Shown here one piece after another: positions 47,085 through 56,073 of a stretch of 64,000 nucleotides of DNA. The stretch is from Streptomyces fodineus (GTDB lineage: Bacteria; Actinomycetota; Actinomycetes; Streptomycetales; Streptomycetaceae), in NCBI RefSeq assembly GCF_001735805.1, contig NZ_CP017248.1, forward strand, positions 7,874,001 through 7,938,000. The letters are read 5' to 3'. Position 1 is the stretch's first letter. Each line of letters opens with the position of its first letter. Position numbers and translations under genes: made by a program. The notes under the pieces were generated by a model. The model made no database searches, was not told the DNA's origin, and worked only from the letters and a program-made list of their open reading frames with translations.

Positions 47085-47825
47085 CTATTCCGCTGTCTTT
47101 CGCGCCAGCGCGTTGTTCCCGATCGAATTGCGCACGCTGAAGCTCACGGCGTCCGGACGGTACCGGTCGTCCGACCACTCCACCGGGCGCCCCTCCCGGG
47201 TCGTCGTGACCCGCCGCACCCGCAGCAGCGGACTCGTACGGCGAACCCCCAGCAACTCGGCGTCCTGCGCGCCGCAGGCGACCGCGTCGATGATGTGCTC
47301 TCCGTACGCGAAGACCAGGCCGGTGTCGTCGTACAGCCGCTGCGTGACCGAGGGGCACTCCGGCTCGATCGACTCCACCGCCGGGGAGATCCAGTCGGCG
47401 TACACGGTCCGTTCCAGCAGTACCGGCTCGCCGTCCAGGCCACGCAGCCGAAGCACGTGCAACACCTGGGTGCCGATGGGGAGTTGGAGGCGCACGGCGT
47501 CCTCGTGGGTGGCCGGGCGGTACTCCTGCGTCACGACGTGGCCGGTGGCCTCGCGGCCCATCGCGCGGGCCCACTGGGCGAAGCTGCGCAGTTCCTCGAA
47601 GCTCTGGCTGCGGCGGCTGGCGAGGACGACGCGGCGGGCGCCCTGACGGGAGCCGATCAGGCCTTCGGAGGTGAGGGTCGCGACGGCCTGGCGGACCGTG
47701 CCGCGTGAGACGCCGTAGTGCGTCGCGAGTTCCGACTCCGAGGGCAAGCGGCTGCCGACGGTGTACTCCTCGCGGTCGATCGCGCGCCGCAGCTCGTCGG
47801 CGATCTCCTCGTGTCGCGCCGTCAT
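47085..47825 (-). CDS. GntR-family regulator, HutC/UTRA subfamily
   Basis: 246 aa, ATG 47825. N-terminal winged HTH (residues about 5-70, EIADELRRAIDREEYTVGSR, HYGVSRGTVRQAVATL) and C-terminal UTRA effector domain (about 95-235, TYADWISPAV-type core, TQRLYDDTGLVFAYGE). Divergent from the ABC importer; a perfect palindrome at 47979-47996 lies between them. UTRA domains bind small organic ligands, often sugars or phosphonates. Most likely the repressor of the importer. Confidence 0.93.
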   Translation of the reverse strand: MTARHEEIADELRRAIDREEYTVGSRLPSESELATHYGVSRGTVRQAVATLTSEGLIGSRQGARRVVLASRRSQSFEELRSFAQWARAMGREATGHVVTQEYRPATHEDAVRLQLPIGTQVLHVLRLRGLDGEPVLLERTVYADWISPAVESIEPECPSVTQRLYDDTGLVFAYGEHIIDAVACGAQDAELLGVRRTSPLLRVRRVTTTREGRPVEWSDDRYRPDAVSFSVRNSIGNNALARKTAE

Positions 47826-47978
47826 GCTTCCCCTCTGCTCGGGTCACTGTGCACAGCGTGACCAGCCTAATCGAGACCTGAGCGTGATCTGAAACGGTCT
47901 GGATTGTGCAGCCAACCAGGGCCCAAAGTTTCGCTCCCGTTTACAGACAGGACACCGCGAGCGGGCGTACTGTGACGC

Positions 47979-47996
47979 AACTTGTTCAGACAAGTT
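47979..47996. promoter_or_regulatory. Candidate operator for the GntR/UTRA regulator
   Basis: AACTTGT (47979-47985) TCAG ACAAGTT (47990-47996): perfect 7-bp arms. Located in the divergent region, about 35-55 bases upstream of the importer's binding-protein gene, where a repressor would block transcription. Confidence 0.65.
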
Positions 47997-48030
47997 CTCC
48001 GCAACCCTCATGCGTCCCCCTGGAGAGACC

Positions 48031-49191
48031 GTGACCGTGTCCCTGCCGAGAAACGCCGTCCTCGGCGGCTCCCTCGCCGTCGTCGCCGCGCTGGCCCTGA
48101 GCGCCTGCGGCGCCGCTCCCGACAAGGCGTCGACCACCACCAAGGACGGCAAGAGCGCCGCCACCGCCACCTCCGCGGCCGACTTCGGCGGCATGGACGC
48201 CCTGGTCAAGGCGGCCAAGAAGGAAGGCACGCTGCACATCATCGCGGTGCCCCGCGACTGGGCCAACTACGGCGCCCTGATCGACGGGTTCCAGAAGAAG
48301 TACGGCATCAAGATCAACGACGAGAGCCCCGACGGCTCCAGCCAGGACGAGATCAACGCCGTCACCACCCGCAAGGGCCAGGACCGCACCCCCGACGTCC
48401 TCGACCTCGGCTCCTCGTTCGCGCTGAGCGCCGCCCAGCAGGGCCTGCTCGCGCCGTACAAGGTCGCCTCCTACACCGACATCCCCGAGGCCCAGAAGGA
48501 CCCGCAGGCCCGCTGGTTCAACGACTACGGCGGCTACGTGTCCATCGGCTGCGACGCCAAGCGCGTCAAGCAGTGCCCGACCAGCTTCAAGGACCTCCTC
48601 AAGCCCCAGTACAAGGGCCAGGTCGCCCTCAACGGCAACCCCGCCAAGTCCGGCTCCGCCTTCGGCGGCGTCTACGCGGCGGCCCTCGCCAACGGCGGCT
48701 CCTTCGACAACATCCAGCCCGGCCTGGACTTCTTCGCCAAGCTGAAGAAGAACGGCAACTACACGCCCGTCGAGTCCACCCCGGCCACCGTCGAGAAGGG
48801 CGAGACGCCCATCTCCATCGACTGGGACTACCTGAACGCCGGCTACGCCGACGAGTTCAAGTCCAAGGGCCTGGACTGGAAGGTCGTCATCCCGAGCGAC
48901 GGCCAGTACGCCCAGTACTACTCCCAGGCCATCAACAAGGACGCCCCGCACCCGGCGGCCGCCCGCCTGTGGCAGGAGTACCTGTACAGCACCGAGGGCC
49001 AGAACCTGTGGCTCAAGGGCTACGCCCGCCCGGCCCTGATGGCCGCCATGGAGAAGGCCGGGACGCTGGACAAGACGGCCGCCGCCAAGCTGCCCAAGGT
49101 CACCGGCACGCCCTCCTTCCCGACCGAGGACCAGCAGAGCAAGGCCAAGACGGTCATCGCCCAGGGCTGGGGTAAGGCCGTCTCCGGATGA
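48031..49191 (+). CDS. ABC importer substrate-binding lipoprotein (family 1)
   Basis: 386 aa from GTG 48031; GTG 48037 (9 bases after GGAGAG) and ATG 48010 are alternatives. Signal peptide MTVSLPRNAVLGGSLAVVAA with lipobox LSAC anchors it outside. The rest is a periplasmic-binding type 2 fold (GTLHIIAVPRDWANYGALI; DEINAVTTRKGQ; TPDVLDLGSSF), similar to iron, thiamine and phosphonate binding proteins. Substrate unknown. First gene of an operon with two permeases and an ATPase, all overlapping. Confidence 0.88.
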   Translation: MTVSLPRNAVLGGSLAVVAALALSACGAAPDKASTTTKDGKSAATATSAADFGGMDALVKAAKKEGTLHIIAVPRDWANYGALIDGFQKKYGIKINDESPDGSSQDEINAVTTRKGQDRTPDVLDLGSSFALSAAQQGLLAPYKVASYTDIPEAQKDPQARWFNDYGGYVSIGCDAKRVKQCPTSFKDLLKPQYKGQVALNGNPAKSGSAFGGVYAAALANGGSFDNIQPGLDFFAKLKKNGNYTPVESTPATVEKGETPISIDWDYLNAGYADEFKSKGLDWKVVIPSDGQYAQYYSQAINKDAPHPAAARLWQEYLYSTEGQNLWLKGYARPALMAAMEKAGTLDKTAAAKLPKVTGTPSFPTEDQQSKAKTVIAQGWGKAVSG

Positions 49192-50087
49192 CCACCGCTC
49201 TCCCGCGCGCGGACGTGGCGCCCGTCGCTTCGGCGAAGCGACGGCGCCGCGCCCCCGGCTGGCTGGCGGTAGTACCGCTGCTGGTCTTCGTCGCCATCGC
49301 CTTCGGCCTGCCCGCCGTGGCCATCGTGAACGGTGCCTTCTCGGTCGATGACGCCACCACGGGCGCCACCACCTACACCGGCGCCAACATGACGGCCTCG
49401 CTGCAGGGCCCGTACCTCACCGCCCTGCTCGGCAGCGTCAAGCTGTCCGCGATCTCCGCCGCGCTCGGCGCCCTGCTCGGGCTGCCGCTCGCCCAGGCCG
49501 TGGTCAGCTCCCGCTCCCGCTGGTTGCGCGAGGCCGTGCTGACCGCCTCCGGCGTGCTCGCCAACTTCGGCGGGGTCCCGCTGGCCTTCGCCTTCGTCGC
49601 CACCCTCGGCAACGCGGGCGTCCTCACCGTCCACCTGGGCCTGAAGGACACCGGCTGGGACCTCTACAGCTTCTGGGGCCTGATCCTCGTCTACCTGTAC
49701 TTCCTCATCCCGCTCATGGTCCTCACCATCACCCCCGCGCTGGACGGCCTGCGCTCCCAGTGGCGGGAGGCCGCGCTGAACAACGGCGCCACCGGTGTGC
49801 AGTACTGGCGGCACGTGGCCCTGCCCGTGCTCGCGCCCTCGCTGCTCGGCGGCCTCGTGCTGCTGTTCGGCAGCGCCTTCGCCGCCTACGCCACCGCCGC
49901 CGCCATGGTCGGCAGCGCGGTCCCGCTGGTCACCCTGCAGATCGCCGACGCCCTGTCCGGCAATGTCCTGGTCGGCCAGGAGAACGTCGCCCTCGCCCTC
50001 AGCCTCGACATGGTCCTGGTGGCGGGCCTGGTGATGGCCGTGTACCTGCCCCTTCAGCGACGGAGTGCCCGATGGCTCGACGCCTGA
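49188..50087 (+). CDS. ABC importer permease 1
   Basis: 299 aa, ATG 49188, overlapping the binding-protein stop by 4 bases. About six transmembrane helices; the cytoplasmic EAA loop REAALNNGATGVQYWRHVALP contacts the ATPase. Type I importer fold. The stop lies inside the next gene (16-base overlap), so the operon is tightly coupled. Confidence 0.9.
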   Translation: MTTALPRADVAPVASAKRRRRAPGWLAVVPLLVFVAIAFGLPAVAIVNGAFSVDDATTGATTYTGANMTASLQGPYLTALLGSVKLSAISAALGALLGLPLAQAVVSSRSRWLREAVLTASGVLANFGGVPLAFAFVATLGNAGVLTVHLGLKDTGWDLYSFWGLILVYLYFLIPLMVLTITPALDGLRSQWREAALNNGATGVQYWRHVALPVLAPSLLGGLVLLFGSAFAAYATAAAMVGSAVPLVTLQIADALSGNVLVGQENVALALSLDMVLVAGLVMAVYLPLQRRSARWLDA

Positions 50088-50893
50088 CCCTCTGGCGGTG
50101 GGTCGTCCTCGGTCTCGCCGCCCTGTACTTCCTGGTGCCGCTCGCCGCCTCCGCGATCTTCACGGTGGACGTGCCCGGCCAGGGCCTCACCTTCGACGCC
50201 TACACCAAGATCCTCTCCACCGACGGCTTCCTCTCCAGCCTGCTGCTCTCGCTGGAACTGGCCGTGGCCACCATCGCCGTCGTGCTGCTGCTGATGGTGC
50301 CCGCCGTGGTCGCGCTGCGGCTCGGCTCGCCCCGGCTGCGGCCGGTGGTCGAGGTGGTGTGCTCGCTGCCGCTGGTGGTGCCGCCCATCGCGTTCGTCGC
50401 CGGGATCGCCACCGTCCTCAAGTGGGGCCCGGAGCATTTGTCCCGCACCCCGCTGTTCGAGACGTTCGTGGTGATCCAGAACGACCGATTCCCCGTCGTG
50501 CTGGTCCTCGCCTACGTCGTGATGGCCCTGCCGTTCGTCTACCGCGCCCTGGACTCCGGCCTGCGCGCCATCGACGTACGCACCCTCGTGGAGGCGGCCC
50601 GCAGCTGCGGCGCCTCCTGGCCCAAGGCACTCGTCCGGGCCGTCCTGCCCAATCTGCGCGGGGCCCTGCTGAACGCCTCCTTCCTCACCCTGGCCCTGGT
50701 GCTCGGCGAGTTCACGGTCTCCCATCTGCTCGGCTACACCCCCTTCGCCGTGTGGATCTACAACGTCGGCGGCGAGCAGGCCCAGATGTCCGTCGCCGTC
50801 TCCGTGCTCAGCCTGCTTCTCACCTGGGTCCTGCTCCTCGCGCTCGCCGGTGCCGGCGGCGGACGCACCCGAAACGCCAACTCCCGGGGATGA
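50072..50893 (+). CDS. ABC importer permease 2
   Basis: 273 aa, ATG 50072 (MARRLTLWRWVVLGLAALYF). Six predicted transmembrane helices and the EAA-type loop EAARSCGASWPKALVRAVLP. Pairs with permease 1 to form the pore. Overlaps the upstream gene by 16 bases and the ATPase start by 4 (ATGA). Confidence 0.9.
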   Translation: MARRLTLWRWVVLGLAALYFLVPLAASAIFTVDVPGQGLTFDAYTKILSTDGFLSSLLLSLELAVATIAVVLLLMVPAVVALRLGSPRLRPVVEVVCSLPLVVPPIAFVAGIATVLKWGPEHLSRTPLFETFVVIQNDRFPVVLVLAYVVMALPFVYRALDSGLRAIDVRTLVEAARSCGASWPKALVRAVLPNLRGALLNASFLTLALVLGEFTVSHLLGYTPFAVWIYNVGGEQAQMSVAVSVLSLLLTWVLLLALAGAGGGRTRNANSRG

Positions 50894-51978
50894 CACACAC
50901 CATGACCGCCACCACGCTCGAGACGGCCGTCGCAGAAAAGGCCGCTACCGTCGAATTCCGCTCGCTGCGGCGCGAGTTCGGGGCCACCGTCGCCCTCGAC
51001 GGGCTCGATCTGACCGTCCGGCCGGGGGAGTTCCTGGCCCTGCTCGGCCCCTCCGGCTGCGGCAAGACCACCGCGCTGCGTATGCTCGCCGGGTTCGAAC
51101 ACCCCGACTCCGGGGCCGTCCTGGTGGACGGCGAGGACGTCACCCACGTCCCGGCCCACCGCCGTGACGCCGGCATGGTCTTCCAGTCGTACAGCCTCTT
51201 CCCGCATCTGAACGCCGTCGACAACGTCGCGTTCGGACTGCGTATGCGCGGCGTCCGTACGACCGAACGCCGGGCCCGCGCCGCCGAGTTGCTGGAGCTG
51301 GTCGGTCTCGCCGACAAGGGTGAGCGCTACCCGCACCAGCTCTCCGGCGGCCAGCAGCAGCGCATCGCGCTGGCCCGCGCCCTCGCCCTGCGCCCGCGGG
51401 TGCTCCTGCTGGACGAGCCGCTGTCCGCGCTGGACGCCAAGGTGCGGCTCACCCTGCGCGAGGAGATCCGCCGGCTCCAGCAGGAGCTCGGCATCACCAC
51501 CCTGTTCGTCACCCACGACCAGGAAGAGGCGCTGTCGGTCGCCGACCGCGTCGCCGTCATGCGCGCCGGCCGCCTCGAACAGTGCGCCGAACCGGCCGAG
51601 TTGTACGGCCGCCCCGCCACCGCCTTCGTCGCCGAGTTCGTCGGCACGATGAGCCGGATCCCGGGCGAGCTGAAGGACGGCACCGTCGAGGTGCTCGGCC
51701 AGCGGCTGCCGGCCGACGGCGAGGTGCCGGGCGGTGAGGTGGACGTGCTGGTGCGGCCCGAGGCCGTACAGGTGCGCCCGGACGAGCAGGGCACCGCCCG
51801 GGTCGTCGCCACCGCCTTCCTCGGCGCGGTCGTCCGGGTCACCGTACGGCTCGCCGACGGCACCGAGGTCAAGGCCGACCTGCCCGCCCACGAGGCCACG
51901 GGGCTCGGCGCCGGAACCGCCGTCGGCGTGTCGCTGCCCGAGCGGCCGGTGCTCGTGGCCGAACGTATCCAGAAGTGA
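50890..51978 (+). CDS. ABC importer ATPase
   Basis: 362 aa from ATG 50890; ATG 50902 is equally possible. Walker A GPSGCGKTT, Q-loop VFQSYSLFPH, signature LSGGQQQR, Walker B VLLLDEPLSALD and switch His VTHDQEEAL are complete. A C-terminal TOBE-like domain (about 270-362) follows. The family resembles spermidine, iron, phosphonate or sulfate importers. Overlaps or abuts the fused phosphatase-phosphodiesterase gene. Confidence 0.93.
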   Translation: MTHTMTATTLETAVAEKAATVEFRSLRREFGATVALDGLDLTVRPGEFLALLGPSGCGKTTALRMLAGFEHPDSGAVLVDGEDVTHVPAHRRDAGMVFQSYSLFPHLNAVDNVAFGLRMRGVRTTERRARAAELLELVGLADKGERYPHQLSGGQQQRIALARALALRPRVLLLDEPLSALDAKVRLTLREEIRRLQQELGITTLFVTHDQEEALSVADRVAVMRAGRLEQCAEPAELYGRPATAFVAEFVGTMSRIPGELKDGTVEVLGQRLPADGEVPGGEVDVLVRPEAVQVRPDEQGTARVVATAFLGAVVRVTVRLADGTEVKADLPAHEATGLGAGTAVGVSLPERPVLVAERIQK

Positions 51979-51992
51979 GGAATTTCCCGAAC

Positions 51993-53459
51993 GTGACCCC
52001 CCACATCCATCAACTCCCGCTGCAGGCCGTTCTGTTCGACATGGACGGCACGCTCGTCGACACCGAGCGGCTGTGGTGGGAGGCGGTCGAGCAGGTCGCC
52101 GGGCGCCCGCTGACCGAGGCCGACCAGCCCGACGTGCTCGGCCGCCCGGTCGAGCACACCGCCGCCTGGCTCGCCACGGCGTCGGACCGGACGGAGGCGG
52201 ACCTCGCGGCCGAGCTGCACCGCGAGTTCGCCGCACGCGTCCGTACCGGGATCGTGCCCCGGCCCGGCGCGCTGGACCTGCTGGACGCGCTGGCCGCCGC
52301 GGGCGTACCCGCCGCCCTGGTCACCGCGTCCCCGCGCGCGGTCGCCGACGTCGTCCTCGACGCCCTCGGCGCCCACCGGTTCGCGGCCTCCGTCACCGCC
52401 GACGACACCACCCGCACCAAGCCGGCCCCCGACCCCTACCGGGCCGCCTGCCGGGCCCTCGGCGTCGACCCCGCCGCCTGTGTGGCCGTGGAGGACACCG
52501 AGACCGGCGTCGCCTCCGCCGAGGCCGCCGGCTGCGCCGTCCTCGCCGTGCCGTCCCTCGCGCCGATCGGCACCGCGCCCGGCCGGACCGTACGCGACAG
52601 CCTCGCCGGCGTCACGGTCCAGGAACTGCGGCGGATGGTCACGCCCGAACTCCGGGTCATGAGCTGGAACCTGTGGCTCGGCGGCAGCGAGGTCGACGAC
52701 CACCGGGCCAAGCAGCTCAAGGTGATCCTGGAGAGCGGCGCGGACGTGGTCGGGCTCCAGGAGACGGGCGGGACGGCCGCCCAGGAACTGGCCGAGGCGC
52801 TCGGCTGGCACCACCACCGGGCGGGCGAGAACCTCGGCGTCATCAGCCGCCACCCGATCACCGCCCGCTTCGGCGACCCGGATGTCGGCTTCTACGGCGC
52901 CGCGGGCGTCCGGATCGCCGTGGCCCCCGGCCACGAGGTGGACGTCTGGACCGCGCACCTGCACTACACGCCGTACGGCCCCTACGAGTCCGCCTTCGAC
53001 GGGCTGGCGGCGCCGGAGCTGATCGCCCACGAGGAGCTGCGGCTGACGCAGATGCGGGACGCGCTGGAGCGCGTCGCCGGGTCCTCGGCCGAGGGTGTCC
53101 CGGTCGTCCTGGTCGGCGACTTCAACTGCCCCTCGCACCTGGACTGGCCGGACGTGGCCTGGCCGGTGACGAAGGCGGCCGAGGAGGCGGGCTTCGCCGA
53201 CTCCTACCGGGAGGCCCATCCCGACCCCGCCGCCGAGCCCGGCCACACCTGGTCGCCGATCCATCCGGTGCACGAGGACGGCAGCGGGCGGCCCGAGCCG
53301 CAGGACCGGATCGACTACGTCCTGCACCGGGGCCTGACCGTGCGGGACGCGCGGACCCTCGTCACCGGCAGCCCGCGCCCCTGGCCGGACGTGGCGGGCA
53401 ACGACTGGCCCTCCGACCATGCGGCGGTCGTCACGACCTTCGCTCTGCCGGTGAAGTGA
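51993..53459 (+). CDS. Fused HAD phosphatase and endonuclease/exonuclease/phosphatase (EEP) enzyme
   Basis: 488 aa from GTG 51993 (GAGGA 11 bases upstream); GTG 51975, overlapping the ATPase stop, is an alternative. Residues 1 to about 215 are a HAD phosphatase: FDMDGTLVDTE (nucleophile Asp16, Asp18), LVTASPRAV, TKPAPDPY, VEDTETGVASAEAAG. Residues about 220-488 are an EEP metal-dependent phosphodiesterase: MSWNLWLGG, VVGLQETGG, LVGDFNCPSHLDW, DRIDYVLHR, WPSDHAAVV. One uninterrupted frame joins them. Such a pair could cut an imported phosphodiester and then remove the phosphate; substrate is inference. No signal peptide, so cytosolic. Confidence 0.85.
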   Translation: MTPHIHQLPLQAVLFDMDGTLVDTERLWWEAVEQVAGRPLTEADQPDVLGRPVEHTAAWLATASDRTEADLAAELHREFAARVRTGIVPRPGALDLLDALAAAGVPAALVTASPRAVADVVLDALGAHRFAASVTADDTTRTKPAPDPYRAACRALGVDPAACVAVEDTETGVASAEAAGCAVLAVPSLAPIGTAPGRTVRDSLAGVTVQELRRMVTPELRVMSWNLWLGGSEVDDHRAKQLKVILESGADVVGLQETGGTAAQELAEALGWHHHRAGENLGVISRHPITARFGDPDVGFYGAAGVRIAVAPGHEVDVWTAHLHYTPYGPYESAFDGLAAPELIAHEELRLTQMRDALERVAGSSAEGVPVVLVGDFNCPSHLDWPDVAWPVTKAAEEAGFADSYREAHPDPAAEPGHTWSPIHPVHEDGSGRPEPQDRIDYVLHRGLTVRDARTLVTGSPRPWPDVAGNDWPSDHAAVVTTFALPVK

Positions 53460-53474
53460 CCGCGGGTTACCGCA

Positions 53475-53500
53475 GGTCACCATTGCGGTACGGGGTGACC
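53475..53500. promoter_or_regulatory. Inverted repeat upstream of the conservon
   Basis: GGTCACC (53475-53481) and GGTGACC (53494-53500) around 12 bases, 60 bases before cvnA. It follows the fused enzyme's stop by 15 bases. Could be an operator or weak hairpin. Confidence 0.4.
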
Positions 53501-53559
53501 ATCCCGTAGGTTGTGCCGCGCTCACGCCCACTACTGACTGGTAACACCGGCAGGTACAC

Positions 53560-56073
53560 ATGCGCTGGCCCCTCGGCCGTCCCACCACCGTCCGCACGCG
53601 GATCGTGGCGCTCGCGCTCGCCCCGGCCGTCGCGCTGATGGCGCTGTGGAGCTTCGCCATGTGGTCCGTCACCGGTGAACTGCGCGCGCTGGTCCGGCTC
53701 CAGGGGGTGTACGAGGACTTCGGCACCCCCGTGGACACCGCGATCGGGCAGATCCAGATCGAGCGCCGGATGTCCGCCGCCTACCTGGGCGCCCGGCTCG
53801 ACGCGGCCACCGCGGCGGAACTGCTCGGGCAGGAACGCCGTACCGATGTGGCCGTGGACGCCATGCGGCAGGCGATCCAGCACGGCGACCGCAGCAGGCT
53901 CACGGACCGTCAGCGGCAGGCGCTGGACGCCATGGTGACGGCGGCCGGCAAGCTGGACGGGCTGCGCTCGCTGGTGCTGGCCCGGCGCATCACCTGGGAC
54001 CGGGCCGTGGAGGACTACAGCGCGCTCGTGGAGCCCGGCTTCGACGTGCAGTCCACCCTCACCGCCCTCCAGGCCGGACAGCTGGCCCGGGAGGCGCAGG
54101 TCGTCATCGAGCTGGTGCGGGTACGGGAGTTCGTCTCCCGGGAGGACGCGCTGGTCGCCGGGGCACGAGCGGCCGGCACCCTGACCGACCGGCAGTACGA
54201 CACCCTGGCCGCGACCATCGAGGACCGGCGGGTGTTCCAGCGCACGTACGTTCCGGACCTGCCCGCCGACTCGCGCGCGCTGTTCGAGGACTTCCAGCGC
54301 GGGGACGTGTACGGCTCGCTGGAACGCGGCGAGGACGCGCTGCTGCGGGCCGGTGCCGCCGGTACCGGGCGGGCCGTCGCCGCGGACACCTGGCGGTCCA
54401 CCACCGACCGGGCCGTGAAGCGGTACATGCAGCTGTGCACGCGGTCCGCCGAGAACTCCGCCGCCCGCGGCCGGGCCTTCGCCTACCACGAGCTGACCAA
54501 GGCGGCCGTCGTCGGCGTGGTGGGCCTGGCCGCCGTCGGGCTGTCGCTGTGGTTCGCGGTGCGTGGCGCGCGGCGCATCTCGCGGCGCCTGGAGACGCTG
54601 CGGGACGCGGCCGACGTCCTGACGACCGACCAGCTGCCCGACGTCATGCGCAGACTGAGCGCCGGTGAGGAGGTGGACGCGCTCGCCGCGGCGCCGCCGC
54701 TCGCCGCCGACGAGGTGCGCGACGACGAGATCGGGCAGGTCGGCCGGTCCTTCAACACCGCGCGGCTCGCCGCCGTCGAGGCCGCGGTCAAGCAGGCCAC
54801 CCTGCGGCGGGGCCTGTTCGCGGTGCTGCTCAACATCGCGCGCCGCAACCAGGCCCTGGTCCACCGCCAGCTGAAGCTCGTCGACACCCTGGAGCGGCGC
54901 ACCGAGGATCCCGACATCCTGCGCGAGCTGTTCCGCATCGACCACCTGACCACGCGCATGCGCCGGCACGCGGAGAGCCTGATCATCCTCTCCGGCGCCG
55001 CACCCGGCCGGCGCTGGCGCAGGCCGGTGCCCGTGGGGGACGTCGTCGCCTCGGCGGTCGGCGAGATCGAGGACTACGCGCGGGTGGTCGTGCCGCCGAT
55101 GCCGGACATCGGCGTCGCCGCGGACGCCGTCGCCGACGTGGTGCATCTGATCGCCGAACTCCTGGAGAACGCCGCGGTGTTCTCGCCGCCGCACACCCGG
55201 GTCACGCTGCGCACCGGGCGGGTCGGCAGCGGGTTCGTGCTGGAGATCGACGACCGGGGCCTCGGCCTCGACGCCGACGCCCGTGCCCAGGCTCACGCCA
55301 CCCTCACCGACCCCGAGGCCTTCGACCCCACCCGCCACGACCGCCTCGGCCTCTACGTCGTCGGCCGCCTCGCCGCCCGCCACGGCATCGAGGTGAGCCT
55401 GCGCGACTCGCCGTACGGCGGCACGACGGCGGTGGTCCTGCTCCCGGAGGCGGTACTGGCGGAGGTGGCGCCACGCGAACAGGGGGCGGCGGTACGCACG
55501 TTGCCGCACAGGAACCGGTCGGCCGCACCGGGCGAGCCGCACAGCGCGTCCGCCGGCGAACCGGGCGCACGTAACCGGCTGGCGTCCGTGCCCGCGCCGG
55601 GTGCGGGGGCCGCGTCCGAGCCGGTGTCGGAGGAGGGGGCCGCGTCCGAGCCGGTGTCGGAGGAGGGGCGGTCGGCTCCGCCCGTCCTGCCCACCCGGAC
55701 CCGGCAGGCTTCCCTCGTCCCGGAGCTGCGGGACGCACCGCCGCCGAACGACAGCGCGGCCGAGCGCGAGGTGGACGCCGAGGAGATGCGCGCGATCTTC
55801 GGTGCCTTCCAGCGCGGCCTCGACCGCGGCCGCAGGGGCCTGCCGGCGACCGGCGAAGCCCCGTCCGACGCGGCCGCTCGCAGCGCCGGTGCCGCACAGC
55901 CGACGGGACCGCGGACCCCTGAGGGCGCGGAAAACGGCGCGACCAGCCCCGACACACCCGCACCCGACCGCGCACATACCCCGGCCCCCGACCGCGCCGA
56001 ACACGAGACCACCGACGCCGACAGCGTGACCACCCATGCCAACGGAGGGACGGACACCGACGATGCCCGGTGA
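53560..56073 (+). CDS. Conservon sensor-kinase-like protein (CvnA type, NIT domain)
   Basis: 837 aa, ATG 53560. TM helix near residues 15-35, extracellular NIT (nitrate/nitrite-sensor-like) domain about 40-300, second TM near 310-330 (VVGVVGLAAVGLSLWFAV), a HAMP-like linker, then NIARRNQALVHRQLKLVDTLE-like helices (in part) and a HATPase domain (ELLENAAVFSPP N-box, DDRGLGLD, GLYVVGRLAARHG). No canonical phosphoacceptor H-box, as in other CvnA proteins. The Pro/Ser/Glu-rich tail contains a 30-bp tandem repeat (10 residues, twice near 55610-55670). Overlaps the next gene by 11 bases. Confidence 0.88.
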   Translation: MRWPLGRPTTVRTRIVALALAPAVALMALWSFAMWSVTGELRALVRLQGVYEDFGTPVDTAIGQIQIERRMSAAYLGARLDAATAAELLGQERRTDVAVDAMRQAIQHGDRSRLTDRQRQALDAMVTAAGKLDGLRSLVLARRITWDRAVEDYSALVEPGFDVQSTLTALQAGQLAREAQVVIELVRVREFVSREDALVAGARAAGTLTDRQYDTLAATIEDRRVFQRTYVPDLPADSRALFEDFQRGDVYGSLERGEDALLRAGAAGTGRAVAADTWRSTTDRAVKRYMQLCTRSAENSAARGRAFAYHELTKAAVVGVVGLAAVGLSLWFAVRGARRISRRLETLRDAADVLTTDQLPDVMRRLSAGEEVDALAAAPPLAADEVRDDEIGQVGRSFNTARLAAVEAAVKQATLRRGLFAVLLNIARRNQALVHRQLKLVDTLERRTEDPDILRELFRIDHLTTRMRRHAESLIILSGAAPGRRWRRPVPVGDVVASAVGEIEDYARVVVPPMPDIGVAADAVADVVHLIAELLENAAVFSPPHTRVTLRTGRVGSGFVLEIDDRGLGLDADARAQAHATLTDPEAFDPTRHDRLGLYVVGRLAARHGIEVSLRDSPYGGTTAVVLLPEAVLAEVAPREQGAAVRTLPHRNRSAAPGEPHSASAGEPGARNRLASVPAPGAGAASEPVSEEGAASEPVSEEGRSAPPVLPTRTRQASLVPELRDAPPPNDSAAEREVDAEEMRAIFGAFQRGLDRGRRGLPATGEAPSDAAARSAGAAQPTGPRTPEGAENGATSPDTPAPDRAHTPAPDRAEHETTDADSVTTHANGGTDTDDAR

